NCBI GenBank assembly: GCA_003136185.1
Contig: PLDN01000174.1
Coordinates: forward strand, 1-36,143
DNA: 36,143 nucleotides
From: Acidimicrobiaceae bacterium
GTDB lineage: Bacteria > Actinomycetota > Acidimicrobiia > Acidimicrobiales > Bog-793
Direction of reading: 5' to 3'
Both the position numbers and the translations under genes were made by a program. The notes under the pieces were generated by a model. That model did no database searches, was not told the origin of the DNA, and saw only the letters and a program-made list of their open reading frames with translations. This document shows, piece by piece, positions 1-9,474 of the stretch (position 1 is its first letter; the number at the start of each line of letters is the position of its first letter).

Positions 1-718
1 ACACGATCGGGCCGGGCCATGAGGAGGCACGACGGAGAGCCTGTTCGACCTGGCTCAAGTCGTGCCCGTCGAGCGGGCCGGTGTAGCGGACACCGAGAGC
101 TTCGAAGAACACGTGCGGCTCCCGTCCGAGCCTCGAGATCGTCGGGGCATAGCTGCGGCCGTTGTCGTTCAAGACGATGACGACGCGCGACGCCGAGTGC
201 CCGAGGTTGTTGAGCGCCTCGTAAGCCATCCCACCGGTGAGCGCGCCGTCGCCTACTACCGCGACGACGTGCCCATCAGCATCCTCGTCCGCGCCGGTCT
301 GGGCGCGACCGGCCGCGACCCCATGGGCCCACGACAGTGCTGTCGAGGCGTGCGAATTCTCGATCACGTCATGAGCTGACTCGGCCCGGTTCGGGTACCC
401 CGACAGCCCGCCGGCTTGGCGCAGCTCGGAGAACTCACTCGCTCGGCCCGTCAGCAACTTGTGAACATAGGCCTGGTGGCCGGTGTCGAACAGCAACACG
501 TCAGAGGGCGAGTCGAAGACCCGGTGGAGCGCGATCGTGAGCTCGACCGCACCGAGGTTCGACCCGAGGTGGCCGCCGGTGACCGAGACGGCCTCGACGA
601 TGAACAAGCGGATCTCGGCCGCGAGCTGGTCGCACTCGCCTAGCGAGAGCGCCTTCAGATCGGACGGAGACGCGATGCGGTCGAGGATGGCATCTCCTCT
701 GTCCGCAGTACCGCCCAC
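1..718 (-). CDS. dxs: 1-deoxy-D-xylulose-5-phosphate synthase, N-terminal part (runs off left edge)
   Basis: Minus-strand translation from GTG at 718 (preceded by aggagg) reads [24 protein letters not shown]...[44 protein letters not shown]...[51 protein letters not shown], characteristic of DXS. Confidence 0.95.
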   Translation of the reverse strand, partial: MGGTADRGDAILDRIASPSDLKALSLGECDQLAAEIRLFIVEAVSVTGGHLGSNLGAVELTIALHRVFDSPSDVLLFDTGHQAYVHKLLTGRASEFSELRQAGGLSGYPNRAESAHDVIENSHASTALSWAHGVAAGRAQTGADEDADGHVVAVVGDGALTGGMAYEALNNLGHSASRVVIVLNDNGRSYAPTISRLGREPHVFFEALGVRYTGPLDGHDLSQVEQALRRASSWPGPIV

Positions 719-869
719 CGTCAGCCTCCTAGCGATCGCCTGTTGCGCTCAGAGCACCGCCGGCCGAGCCCGTCTGCGAGCAGAGCGGGTGACCGGTCGG
801 TCGCACTGCTTGTTCACATGGTGGCAAACCATATCGCCGCCGTCAACAAATCGCACGGAAAACTATGGC

Positions 870-1733
870 TCAAAGCGCGGATTCGCCGGGAAAGAGCTCC
901 CTGTCGAGCAATGGGCTGACTACCACGCGCCGGATGCCGGCCACGAGAGCCCGCTCGAGGATCTCCTCCGCACCTCCAGTACCAGGGACGCCTGGAACCC
1001 CGGCGGCTCCGGACGGTGCGGCGACAGGCACCAGGCGGCTCCGGACGGTGCGGTAGAGGTAGGTGAAGATCTCCCGGAGCACACGGCCGTGACCTGGCCT
1101 GCGCTGTACGGCGAGAGCCATGAGGTCGAGCATCAGCGCGAGGTTCGGCTCGAGCGCGTCCGCCAGGATCGCGAGCGCCTCATCTGGCGTGAGAAGGCTC
1201 TTCCTGGCCTCCGAGGCGAGGAATCGCTTCCCGGCGACGTCTGCGACCTCGCGGGCGGAAGCAAAGAACAGCTCCTCTTTCGACGCGAAGTGCCGGTAGA
1301 AGGACCCTTTTGCGATCTTGGCCGCTTGGCAGACGTCGTCGACGCGGACTTCGGCGTATCCACGCCTCGTGAAGGCGTCAACCCCGGCCTCGAGCAGTCG
1401 GGCAGCCGGAGACGTCTTGGCACTCGAGCGCGCCCTTGCCTCCACAAGCTGCTCCCACATCTCGGGGCGAAACGCGCCGTCCGCCGGCAACTCGAGCAAT
1501 TCCGGCAGGATCTTGCGGATGGCAGAAAGCCGGAGTTTGCGGCGCTCCTTCAACAGGTGCACCAGCCTCAGCGACTCGACGTGCCGCTCGTCGTAGAGAT
1601 GACGGTTCGCGGCGACACGGTAACCGGGCGGCACGAGACCGGTCGAGATGTAGTACCGGATCGTCGACGGCGCGATTCCCGTGCGGGCCACCACCTCCGA
1701 CATGGTGAACGTCGGGCCAACCGTCGCTCTCAC
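870..1733 (-). CDS. Transcriptional regulator with N-terminal MerR-type HTH and C-terminal TetR-type domain
   Basis: TFTMSEVVARTGIAPSTIRYYISTGLVPPGYRVAANRHLYDERHVESLRLVHLL (MerR HTH) followed by RLLEAGVDAFTRRGYAEVRVDDVCQAAKIAKGSFYRHFASKEELFFA (TetR HTH). Start ambiguous: GTG 1733, ATG 1703 or ATG 1760. Confidence 0.85.
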   Translation of the reverse strand: MRATVGPTFTMSEVVARTGIAPSTIRYYISTGLVPPGYRVAANRHLYDERHVESLRLVHLLKERRKLRLSAIRKILPELLELPADGAFRPEMWEQLVEARARSSAKTSPAARLLEAGVDAFTRRGYAEVRVDDVCQAAKIAKGSFYRHFASKEELFFASAREVADVAGKRFLASEARKSLLTPDEALAILADALEPNLALMLDLMALAVQRRPGHGRVLREIFTYLYRTVRSRLVPVAAPSGAAGVPGVPGTGGAEEILERALVAGIRRVVVSPLLDRELFPGESAL

Positions 1734-1758
1734 CACCTCGGACAGTAGCCTTGACCGC

Positions 1759-2622
1759 ATGGCACGGGTTGCCGTCGTAACGGACTCGAGCACCTGCCTG
1801 CCGGCGGTGCTTATTGAGAAATTTGGGATCATCACCGTGCCTGTCACCGTCCACCTACCCGGAGCCGACGGAGTCGACGGCTCGGACCAGCTCTCGCGTC
1901 GCATCTCCGAGGCGGTCGAACGAGATCAGTACGTCCGATCGAGCCACCCTTTCATCACCGACTACCTCGCCGCGATCGAAGAGTCCGGGTCCGAAGAGGT
2001 CGTCGTCGTGACGCCGGCGATGGAGTTCGCCGGAATGTTCCGCAACGCGTCGCTCGCGGCGGAGCTGACTTCGCGCCGGGCGGTCGTGGTCGACTCGAGG
2101 ACGGCGGCTGCCGGTGAAGCGCTTGTTGTGCTCACCGGTTCGCAGGCCGCCCAAGCCGGCGCCTCGCTCGCGGAGGTTGTCGCCGCCATCGAGGAGGCCT
2201 CACGCCATGTGGACCTTGTCGCGACCCTCGAGACCTTGGACCCGATCCGCCGGAGTCACCGCGTCCCCGCACCGATCCTGAGCGGCTCGCCGCTCGCCGG
2301 AGTGCGGAGCTTGTTCCGGATGTGCGATGGCACCGTCGAACTGCTCGGGGAGGTGGGGGGCGAATCCGCCGCGTTCGACCGGATCCGCGCGGCTTACCTG
2401 GCCGGAGGAGGTGCGGGGTCAGCATGGTCGACCGTCTTTCATGCAGACAGTCCCGACGCCGCCGAGCGCCTGTGTGGGATCCTCGGTGACGTCGACTTCG
2501 TCTCTGGTTTCTCGGCAGCGATGCAGGTACACACTGGTCCGGGTGTCATCGGGGCGGCCTGGATCCCGGGCTCGGAGCAAGACGGGGCCCGCCAACGCCC
2601 AACAGACGTTGCAAACGGGTAA
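1759..2622 (+). CDS. DegV family (fatty-acid-binding) protein
   Basis: MARVAVVTDSSTCLPAVLIEKFGIITVPVTVHL...YVRSSHPFITDYLAAIEE...VVVVTPAMEFAGMFRNASLAAE...VVDSRTAAAGEALVVL; DegV pattern. Confidence 0.85.
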   Translation: MARVAVVTDSSTCLPAVLIEKFGIITVPVTVHLPGADGVDGSDQLSRRISEAVERDQYVRSSHPFITDYLAAIEESGSEEVVVVTPAMEFAGMFRNASLAAELTSRRAVVVDSRTAAAGEALVVLTGSQAAQAGASLAEVVAAIEEASRHVDLVATLETLDPIRRSHRVPAPILSGSPLAGVRSLFRMCDGTVELLGEVGGESAAFDRIRAAYLAGGGAGSAWSTVFHADSPDAAERLCGILGDVDFVSGFSAAMQVHTGPGVIGAAWIPGSEQDGARQRPTDVANG

Positions 2623-2683
2623 CTGATCGGGGTACTTCGCGCGAAGCGGTACCGTTTCCTACAGGAATTTGGGAGGGAGTGAA

Positions 2684-3451
2684 GTGAGGGCCGTGGACCC
2701 AGCGTCCGGAGTGAGCCGAACGATGATTGCGCCTGACTCTGGCGCGCTCCGGCGCTCGTACGGCGGAGGTTCTGAGACAGGCACATCCACGACCGTCACT
2801 GCGGAAATCCCAGCCGTGCCCGCCGGCCCAAACTACGGCGTCCTCCTCCCCGACGGGACGATCTGGTACCCCGGCTCTCAAAAGCGGCTGCCAGCTCCCC
2901 TGCTACTGCGAATCGTAGTGTGGTCCCTCGCCTTTCTCGTGCTGATCGCCGGCGCGGGCGACTTCGTCATCCACACACATCCGAACTGGGCGCAACCTCT
3001 CCGGCGGATGGTGCCCACAAGCGGTGGGACCGGGAGCGCTACGACGATCCCGACCAAGACCGGAGGAAGCACTCCAAAGACGGCCGCCGTGTCGGTCTCT
3101 CAGACGAAGCCTCAGCCTGCTGGACTGCCCTCTGAGACCACGGCCTACACCGTGACCGGGACATCGAGCTATCAGCTGATCGTCAAAGCTGCTGGCCTCA
3201 CCTGGATCCAGGCATGCAAAGTTGCTTACGGATTCATCGAGACAAGTTCGCCGCTTTTCAGCGGCGACATACAGCCTGGTCAGACTGAGACCATCTCCGT
3301 CTCGACCACCAGTCCGATTGACCTCCAGGTGGCCGCCTCGGGCGCTACGGTCACTGTGCTGTCCGGTGGCAAGCTGATTGGGACCGTTGCCGCTGCGCCC
3401 AACGCGCCGTGGCACTTCAGGTTCAACCAGGCCGTCGCCCACAAGCTTTAA
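2684..3451 (+). CDS. Single-pass membrane protein with RodZ C-terminal (DUF4115)-like extracytoplasmic domain
   Basis: TM segment LLLRIVVWSLAFLVLIAGAGDFVI, Ser/Thr/Pro-rich linker, then YQLIVKAAGLTWIQACKV...LFSGDIQPGQTETISVSTTSPIDLQVAASGATVTVLSGGKLIGTV. Start GTG 2684 preceded by gggaggg. Confidence 0.55.
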   Translation: MRAVDPASGVSRTMIAPDSGALRRSYGGGSETGTSTTVTAEIPAVPAGPNYGVLLPDGTIWYPGSQKRLPAPLLLRIVVWSLAFLVLIAGAGDFVIHTHPNWAQPLRRMVPTSGGTGSATTIPTKTGGSTPKTAAVSVSQTKPQPAGLPSETTAYTVTGTSSYQLIVKAAGLTWIQACKVAYGFIETSSPLFSGDIQPGQTETISVSTTSPIDLQVAASGATVTVLSGGKLIGTVAAAPNAPWHFRFNQAVAHKL

Positions 3452-3477
3452 ACACCCACCCCCCGACCAGGAGTGAG

Positions 3478-4212
3478 ATGACGAACGCCGCGCCGACTCC
3501 GTTGCAGACGGACCGGAACCTTGCACGCCAACAGCGTTTCTGGACGCGCCGGGCCGTCTCATGGGACCACGGCGCCGGGAACAACCCCGGACTTGTCAAG
3601 GTGGTGAACCAGGTCGTCGAGCAGGCTGCCGGCGCACCCGAGGACCACGCCGTCGACCTCGGTTGCGGGTCCGGCCAGGTGACGCTGGCCCTCGCGCCCA
3701 AGGTCGCGTCGATCCTTGCTGTCGACATCAGCGACAAGATGATCCGTCTACTCGTCGACAATGCACGCTCGGCAGGGATCACGAACGTGCAGGGCCGAGC
3801 GACGCCGGTCGAGCAACTCGAGTTCGCGCCGTCTTCGGTCGACGTGATCGTGTCGAACTACGCCCTTCACCACCTGCGTGACGCGGACAAGCCCGTCCTC
3901 GTACAACGTGCCTACGGATGGTTGCGGCCGGGGGGTCGCCTCGTCATCGGCGACATGATGTTCGGGCGCGGCGGAGACAGCCGGGACCGGGAGATCATCG
4001 CCTCCAAGCTGTCTCTCTTGCTCCGCAAGGGCCCTGGTGGCTGGTGGCGGATCGCTAAGAACGCCGGCCGTTACCTGCTCAGATTCCAGGAAAGGCCGGT
4101 CTCGATCGCGGCGTGGGAAAAGATGCTGTCCGAGGCGGGCTTTGTGAAGGTGGAAGCCACACAGGTCGTGAACGAGGCTGCCGTCGTGAGCGGGGTCAAG
4201 CCGGGCTCCTGA
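3478..4212 (+). CDS. Class I SAM-dependent methyltransferase
   Basis: VDLGCGSGQVTLALAPKVASILAVDISDKMIRLL...VDVIVSNYALHHLRDADK...LRPGGRLVIGDMM. Confidence 0.88.
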   Translation: MTNAAPTPLQTDRNLARQQRFWTRRAVSWDHGAGNNPGLVKVVNQVVEQAAGAPEDHAVDLGCGSGQVTLALAPKVASILAVDISDKMIRLLVDNARSAGITNVQGRATPVEQLEFAPSSVDVIVSNYALHHLRDADKPVLVQRAYGWLRPGGRLVIGDMMFGRGGDSRDREIIASKLSLLLRKGPGGWWRIAKNAGRYLLRFQERPVSIAAWEKMLSEAGFVKVEATQVVNEAAVVSGVKPGS

Positions 4213-4286
4213 GGTTCCGCCAGCGTTCTCGCGTCGGCAATGTCCCGTTCACACAGCTTCTCTACGGTACTTGTCTGGCTCGATAT

Positions 4287-4910
4287 GTGATCCGGGTGTG
4301 GGTGGCGGATCGGCCCGGCGCGCTCGGGATGCTGACGACAAGGCTCGGTGAGGTCGGAGCCGACGTGACCGGGATCAACATCCTCGAGCGCGACGGAGGC
4401 CGGGCCGTCCAGGTCGAAGATGTGCGCGGCGTCATCGACCGGTTGCCTTACCCAGGCTCGGATCCACTTGACGTCGCCGTCGAGCTCGGCCAGCATCGGA
4501 CTCCCCAGTCGGTCATGAAGACCTTGGCCCGCGGCGTCGCTTCGGTATTCGCGAGCGACTGCGCGGCGGTCCTGCGCACAGGCGAGAAAGGTCCCGAGGC
4601 CGTGGTGGCCGGGACGTCGCCCGCCATCGGGTGGCTATCGGCTTTCGTGTCGGGCGCAAGCTCGCAACAAGCGGGTCAATCCGGCGAGCTACGTGGGCCG
4701 ACCGATGTCGCGTGGGCCGTCCTCGAACACTGCGATGTGAGCGTCGTGGTCGGACGGGGAGGCCCTCCCTTCCGCGGCCGGGAACGCCACCAACTCGTCC
4801 AACTCAGCCGGATCGCCGACGTCAGGTGGCGAGAGCTCACGATCCGCGCCGGCATGGTCGCGCACCCGTCCGTCGGGCAGAGCGAGCGGCGCACGCACGC
4901 CGCCTCCTAG
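4287..4910 (+). CDS. ACT-domain protein with probable C-terminal GAF-like region
   Basis: VIRVWVADRPGALGMLTTRLGEVGADVTGINILERDGGRAVQ is an ACT domain; GTG 4287 is the likely start within ORF 4113..4910. Confidence 0.75.
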   Translation: MIRVWVADRPGALGMLTTRLGEVGADVTGINILERDGGRAVQVEDVRGVIDRLPYPGSDPLDVAVELGQHRTPQSVMKTLARGVASVFASDCAAVLRTGEKGPEAVVAGTSPAIGWLSAFVSGASSQQAGQSGELRGPTDVAWAVLEHCDVSVVVGRGGPPFRGRERHQLVQLSRIADVRWRELTIRAGMVAHPSVGQSERRTHAAS

Positions 4911-5642
4911 CTCTGCTTCCCGCTTGAGCCGGCCCGCCGGGCGGGTGCGTTCCCCCTCTTCTGCAAGCCTCGCGACCCTGGCCCGGCCTTGCCAGAACGG
5001 CAGATCGAGCAACGTGAAGAGCACTATGGCGACGCCCGCGGCCGACACCATGTACCACGGCCATGGACCGAGCACGCTCAAAAGCGTCCAGTTGCCAGGC
5101 GTTTGCCGCAGGTACATGTAGTTGCCGCCCGTCACCCAGTCGACAAGGCCGACGAAGGCCGTGTACCCGAGAGTGATCACGAAGACACGCGGCACCGCCC
5201 GCGGGCTCGGTCGGATCCGCTCGCCGACCACGAGCACCAGCGCCGCGCAAACTATGCCGGCGTGGGCCAACACGTATTCGAAGAACTCGAGTCTCGGGAA
5301 CGCAACGTTGAGGTCGGGAGTGATCAGTGACTGGATAGTCCCGGCCAGCCCCCAGAAATAGGTCAGCTCCACCAGGACCCGCGCCCGGGTGACAAGAGCG
5401 ACCGCGGCTACGAGCGTCGCGACGTCGCACAGCGCAAATGGCAGCGAGGTCGCCGCAGAGAACCGACCCGACGCGGTCGTCACGATCCACGCCGCGCTCG
5501 TCCCGAGCAGCACGATCGCGAGGCAGCAGTTGGCGACGATCGTCGGTCGCCCGGGGTACCGCCGCGCCAGCATGCACAGGCCGACAGCGGCGACGATCGT
5601 CGTAGCGAGCGTTGTCAGCCAGACCGCTGAGAGCGCGTGCAC
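4689..5642 (-). CDS. TIGR02206/YwaF-like integral membrane protein
   Basis: Multiple hydrophobic helices; LPFALCDVATLVAAVALVTR...YFWGLAGTIQSLITPDLNVAFPRLEFFEYVLAHAGIVCAAL...GLVDWVTGGNYMYLRQTPGNWTLLSVLGPWPWY. Confidence 0.85.
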   Translation of the reverse strand: MHALSAVWLTTLATTIVAAVGLCMLARRYPGRPTIVANCCLAIVLLGTSAAWIVTTASGRFSAATSLPFALCDVATLVAAVALVTRARVLVELTYFWGLAGTIQSLITPDLNVAFPRLEFFEYVLAHAGIVCAALVLVVGERIRPSPRAVPRVFVITLGYTAFVGLVDWVTGGNYMYLRQTPGNWTLLSVLGPWPWYMVSAAGVAIVLFTLLDLPFWQGRARVARLAEEGERTRPAGRLKREAELGGGVRAPLALPDGRVRDHAGADRELSPPDVGDPAELDELVAFPAAEGRASPSDHDAHIAVFEDGPRDIGRPT

Positions 5643-5645
5643 TTG

Positions 5646-6638
5646 CTAACCCGATGGGCCGGAGGCCGTCGGGGCATCGTCGGCCGGGTAGTGCCAAAGC
5701 CCGGTGCGCGGGTCCATGATGATGCCGCCCGCGAGGCCCCGCGCCGGATCCGTGCCGAGATGGCGATCGAGCGTGAGATCGCTGCTGAGGGCTTGGCGGG
5801 CGTCCAGTCCGGCCCACTTCCAGTACATGACAGCGATCCCCGCGAGGGTCACGAGCACGCTCACGCCCCAGAGCACGGCCCCACCGCTGTGGGTGTCCGA
5901 GACGGAGTAGAGCGACCTGTCGATCGATGCGGGGTTGAGCGTCAGCTCGACCCCGATAAGGGAGTTGATGGGGATTCCTGTCGCCAGGTAGGCGAGGCGC
6001 ATCGCGTAGCTCATCTTCCAACGCGTCGGGTCGAGGCCGACGACCGGCCACCAGTAGATGCATCCGACGACCAAGCCACCGAGCTGCAGGACGCCGTGCA
6101 GATAGGCATAGCGCTCGGAGATGCCGTAGAGCGGCGTCAGGAAGTAAAGCGCAGTCGTCAGGTAAGCGAGGATCGCTGCGAATACCGGGAAGGAGATCGT
6201 CTCGACGAATCCTGACTTGAGGACCGCCGAGATCCGGGACTGGACGCGGCCTCCGGACGCTTGCAGCGCGAGTGTCGCTGGGGCGCCGAGGGCGAGGAAG
6301 ACCGGAGCAAACGTCATGAGCAGCAGATGCTGGACCACGTGCATCGGGAAGCTCGAGTCCTCATAGGAGGCAAGTCCGGAGCCGGTCGCAACAAATATGG
6401 TCACGAGGCCCGCCGCGAAGCTGAGAGTCCTCCAGTTCGACCGTACCGAGCCCTCACGCCGGACTCGCAAGCGGAGCCCGAGGTAGATGGCGAGGACCGC
6501 GACTGCGACGGCGTCTGTGGCGAGCGCGAGTGGATCGCTCTGGAACGCCGTCAGGACCCGGTGGAGCTGGACCGGCGGCGAGAGCTGGCTGGCCAGCAGC
6601 AAGCCCGGGTGGAGGCCTGACGTAGCGAGCGATGTCAC
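5646..6638 (-). CDS. CtaG-like (Caa3-type) cytochrome c oxidase assembly protein
   Basis: SSFPMHVVQHLLLMTFAPVFLALGAPATLALQ...YLHGVLQLGGLVVGCIYWWPVVGLDP...SDTHSGGAVLWG with about 8 hydrophobic segments. Confidence 0.85.
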   Translation of the reverse strand: MTSLATSGLHPGLLLASQLSPPVQLHRVLTAFQSDPLALATDAVAVAVLAIYLGLRLRVRREGSVRSNWRTLSFAAGLVTIFVATGSGLASYEDSSFPMHVVQHLLLMTFAPVFLALGAPATLALQASGGRVQSRISAVLKSGFVETISFPVFAAILAYLTTALYFLTPLYGISERYAYLHGVLQLGGLVVGCIYWWPVVGLDPTRWKMSYAMRLAYLATGIPINSLIGVELTLNPASIDRSLYSVSDTHSGGAVLWGVSVLVTLAGIAVMYWKWAGLDARQALSSDLTLDRHLGTDPARGLAGGIIMDPRTGLWHYPADDAPTASGPSG

Positions 6639-6718
6639 TGGTCACAAGTTACGTCCCGGCCGTCAGCAATGGGCGCGCGACAGCGCCGGATGGTCAGGCG
6701 AGTCGATAGCCTGCATCC

Positions 6719-8485
6719 ATGCTGACGCGCCTCCCGTTGCGTCCGGACCCACCGCGGGTTCTTCTCATCCTCGCCGTGAACGCCCCTGCGGACGGCGACG
6801 ACCGCCGCGAGCAGCTCGAGGACGTGCTCACGATCGAGGGCGTCGAACTGCAGGTCCAACTGGTCGGCTCGAGCACCGGCGAGCTGCGAGACCCGCGGGG
6901 ATACGGTGCCGTGGTGCTCGACGGCGATCCCGGTCCTTCCGCATCGGCTGCCTGGTTGGCTGAGCTTCAGGGGGCCGTCGAGGGCGGCACCTCCGTGCTG
7001 GCCATCGTCGGATCACGAACAGCCCCTTCGCCGACACCCGGCTCCTCCCGCGGCTCCTCCCTGTTCTGGGAGTGGCTCGGGATTCGCGTCATCGATGAAA
7101 AGCCGAGTGGAGAGTGGTTCACCAAGGTCGCCCTGGCCAAGGTCGGCCTTACCGAGCGCGTGCCGGGCGAGTTCCCGATCGTCGATCGACCGTCCATCCT
7201 CGAGGCCACTCGCGGCGACGCCGTCCCCGTGCTGCAAGTGAACATCGCCTTCACCGATGAGACCGTGATGTTCGAACGCCGCCTGGGCGAGGGTCGGCTG
7301 ATCGTCTCGGGACTCGGCAACGAGCGCGCCGCTCTGTCGCATCCGGAGCTCAAGACTCTCCTACGCCGGGCGCTAGTCGGAGCTCGAGAGCTGATGCAGC
7401 GCGACCGGTCGATCGGATTCGCTGTCCTCGGGTATGGGCCGTACGGGGGGATGGGGCTGTATCACGGGCTTGCCGCGAGCGCGACTCCGGGTCTCGAAAT
7501 GATCGCCGCGTGCGACTTCGACCCTGCGCGACGCAAGGCCGCACAAGAAGAGTTCCCAGGGTTGCGACCGTACGCAGGTGTCACTGAGCTCACAGCAGAC
7601 GACGACGTAGAGGTCGTCGTAGTTGCCACGCCGCCCTCGACCCACTTCGAGCTCGCGGCGAACCTGCTCGGTGCTGGCAAGCACGTCGCTCTCGAGAAGC
7701 CCATGTGCCTGACCCTCGCAGAGGCCGGCGAGCTCATCGGACTCGCAAGAGCGAGCAACCTCGTCCTCACGGTCCATCAGAGCCGCCGGTGGGACCCCGA
7801 CTTCCTGGCCGTCCGGCGGGCGATCGACCAAGGGCTCGTGGGTGAGATATTCAATGTGGAGACGTTCGTCGGGGGTTTTGAGCACCCGTGCCGTGCATGG
7901 CACTCGGAGGTCGCCATCTCCGGCGGTGCCGTCTACGACTGGGGCTCGCATCACCTCGACTGGATCCTTCAGCTGATGGGGGGCTTCCCGAGCTCTCTCC
8001 AGGCCCACGGACACAAGCGCGTCTGGCGGGACATCACGAACCTCGACCAAGTGCGAGTCCGCCTCACCTGGCAAGACGGTCGTGAGGCAGAGTTCATGCA
8101 GAGCGACATCGCCGCGATTCGACGCCCCAAGTTCTTCGTCCAAGGGACGAGAGGGACGATCGCCGGTCACTACCGCCCGCTGCAGTTCGAACGGCTCGAG
8201 CCCGGAGTCGGCTACGTCGGCGAGCAGTCGCACCACGCGGAAGCTCCCGTGAATCTCATGCTCGCCCGCTACGAGGCAGGCTACGGCGTGACCGAGATGC
8301 TCCTTCCTCCCGTGCCGGCCGACCGCTACGGCTTTCACCGGAACCTCGCCGACCACCTCACACTCGGCGAGCCGCTCGCAGTGACACCCGAGTCGTCGAG
8401 GGACGTCGTGGCTCTGCTCGAAGCAGCACAACGCTCGACCGACGAGGGCAACGTCCATGTCGCGCTCAGCCCGCCGGTGGAGTGA
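6719..8485 (+). CDS. ThuA-like amidotransferase-fold domain fused to Gfo/Idh/MocA oxidoreductase
   Basis: N-terminal about 220 aa resembles ThuA (LFWEWLGIRVIDEK...HPELKTLLRRAL); C-terminal AVLGYGPYGGMGLYHGLAAS...VVVVATPPSTHFELAANLLGAGKHVALEKPMCLTLAEAGELI...WGSHHLDWILQLMGG. Confidence 0.85.
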   Translation: MLTRLPLRPDPPRVLLILAVNAPADGDDRREQLEDVLTIEGVELQVQLVGSSTGELRDPRGYGAVVLDGDPGPSASAAWLAELQGAVEGGTSVLAIVGSRTAPSPTPGSSRGSSLFWEWLGIRVIDEKPSGEWFTKVALAKVGLTERVPGEFPIVDRPSILEATRGDAVPVLQVNIAFTDETVMFERRLGEGRLIVSGLGNERAALSHPELKTLLRRALVGARELMQRDRSIGFAVLGYGPYGGMGLYHGLAASATPGLEMIAACDFDPARRKAAQEEFPGLRPYAGVTELTADDDVEVVVVATPPSTHFELAANLLGAGKHVALEKPMCLTLAEAGELIGLARASNLVLTVHQSRRWDPDFLAVRRAIDQGLVGEIFNVETFVGGFEHPCRAWHSEVAISGGAVYDWGSHHLDWILQLMGGFPSSLQAHGHKRVWRDITNLDQVRVRLTWQDGREAEFMQSDIAAIRRPKFFVQGTRGTIAGHYRPLQFERLEPGVGYVGEQSHHAEAPVNLMLARYEAGYGVTEMLLPPVPADRYGFHRNLADHLTLGEPLAVTPESSRDVVALLEAAQRSTDEGNVHVALSPPVE

Positions 8486-8495
8486 GGGAAAGAAC

Positions 8496-9464
8496 GTGAG
8501 CGCACCAGTCAGGGTAGGCATCCTCGGCTCGACCTCCACGATCGCCCGTCTCGCCGTCATCCCCGCCATCGAGAAGTCGTCGCGCTGCACTCTCGCCGCC
8601 ACCGCTAGCGGATCAGACAGAGGCGCTACCTACTCCTCCTATGACGCCCTGCTAGACGACCCCGACGTAGAGGCCGTCTATATCCCTCTCCCGAACTCCC
8701 TCCACCGCGAGTGGACCGAACGCTCCGCCTCGGCCGGTAAGCACGTCTTGTGCGAGAAACCCCTCGCAGCCACCGCCACCGACGCCCTCGCGATGGCCCA
8801 AGCGTGCGCCTCGGCAGGAGTGGTCCTGATGGAGGCTTACATGACGCGCTTCCACCCGCGAGACGCCAAGATCCAACAGCTTGTCACCCAAGGCGTCATA
8901 GGCGACCTGCTCTTCACGACTGCGGCGTTCACCTTCGAGCTCCGCCGCGCCGACGACCACCGTTGGAGGCCAGAGATGGGTGGAGGTGCCCTCCTCGACG
9001 TCGGGATCTACTGCCTCACTCCCATGTTGGCCGCCGCTGGCGTCAACCCCTCGAGCCTCGCGAGGCTCAGGCAAGTGACAGGTGTGGCCCACCGCGCGCC
9101 GCTCGGCGTCGACGCCAGCTACTCGGGATGGCTCGATCTCGGCGAGGGGCGGAGTGCTTCGTTCCAGTGCTCTTTCGAGGCCCCCGAGCGTCAGATTCTC
9201 GAGATCGTCGGCACCGACGCTGCTCTGTTCGTGAACAGACCGTTCACGCCCGGACCAGAAGACCGGGTCATCCAAGTAAGGCGCAAGGACCACTCGACAG
9301 AGGAGGTCACGACTGAGGGCGCTGATCCCTACCTCCTCATGGTCGAGCACTTCGGCGCCGTCGTCCGCCACGACGCCGAACTCGAGCGCACGCCGGTAGA
9401 GTCCGTAGCCCTCCAGCAGCTGGTCGACCGCTTCATCGAAGCAGCCGAAGTACCAACAACCTAA
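8496..9464 (+). CDS. Gfo/Idh/MocA family oxidoreductase
   Basis: VRVGILGSTSTIARLAVIPAIEKS...DDPDVEAVYIPLPNSLHREWTERSASAGKHVLCEKPLA...GGGALLDVGIYCL. GTG 8496. Confidence 0.88.
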   Translation: MSAPVRVGILGSTSTIARLAVIPAIEKSSRCTLAATASGSDRGATYSSYDALLDDPDVEAVYIPLPNSLHREWTERSASAGKHVLCEKPLAATATDALAMAQACASAGVVLMEAYMTRFHPRDAKIQQLVTQGVIGDLLFTTAAFTFELRRADDHRWRPEMGGGALLDVGIYCLTPMLAAAGVNPSSLARLRQVTGVAHRAPLGVDASYSGWLDLGEGRSASFQCSFEAPERQILEIVGTDAALFVNRPFTPGPEDRVIQVRRKDHSTEEVTTEGADPYLLMVEHFGAVVRHDAELERTPVESVALQQLVDRFIEAAEVPTT

Positions 9465-9474
9465 GGGAGTCCCG

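Noticed and set aside
483-1748. 421-aa plus-strand ORF
   Set aside because: Antisense shadow of dxs and the MerR-TetR gene; no recognisable domain and a low-complexity Arg/Ser-rich translation typical of high-GC frames.
2903-3562. 219-aa minus-strand ORF
   Set aside because: Antisense to the RodZ-like membrane protein and methyltransferase start; no domain.
4837-6063. 408-aa minus-strand ORF
   Set aside because: Alternate frame over the YwaF-like and CtaG-like genes, Arg/Gly/Ala-rich, no family pattern.
7373-8602. 409-aa minus-strand ORF
   Set aside because: Antisense to the ThuA-Gfo fusion and second oxidoreductase, which have clear domains on the plus strand.
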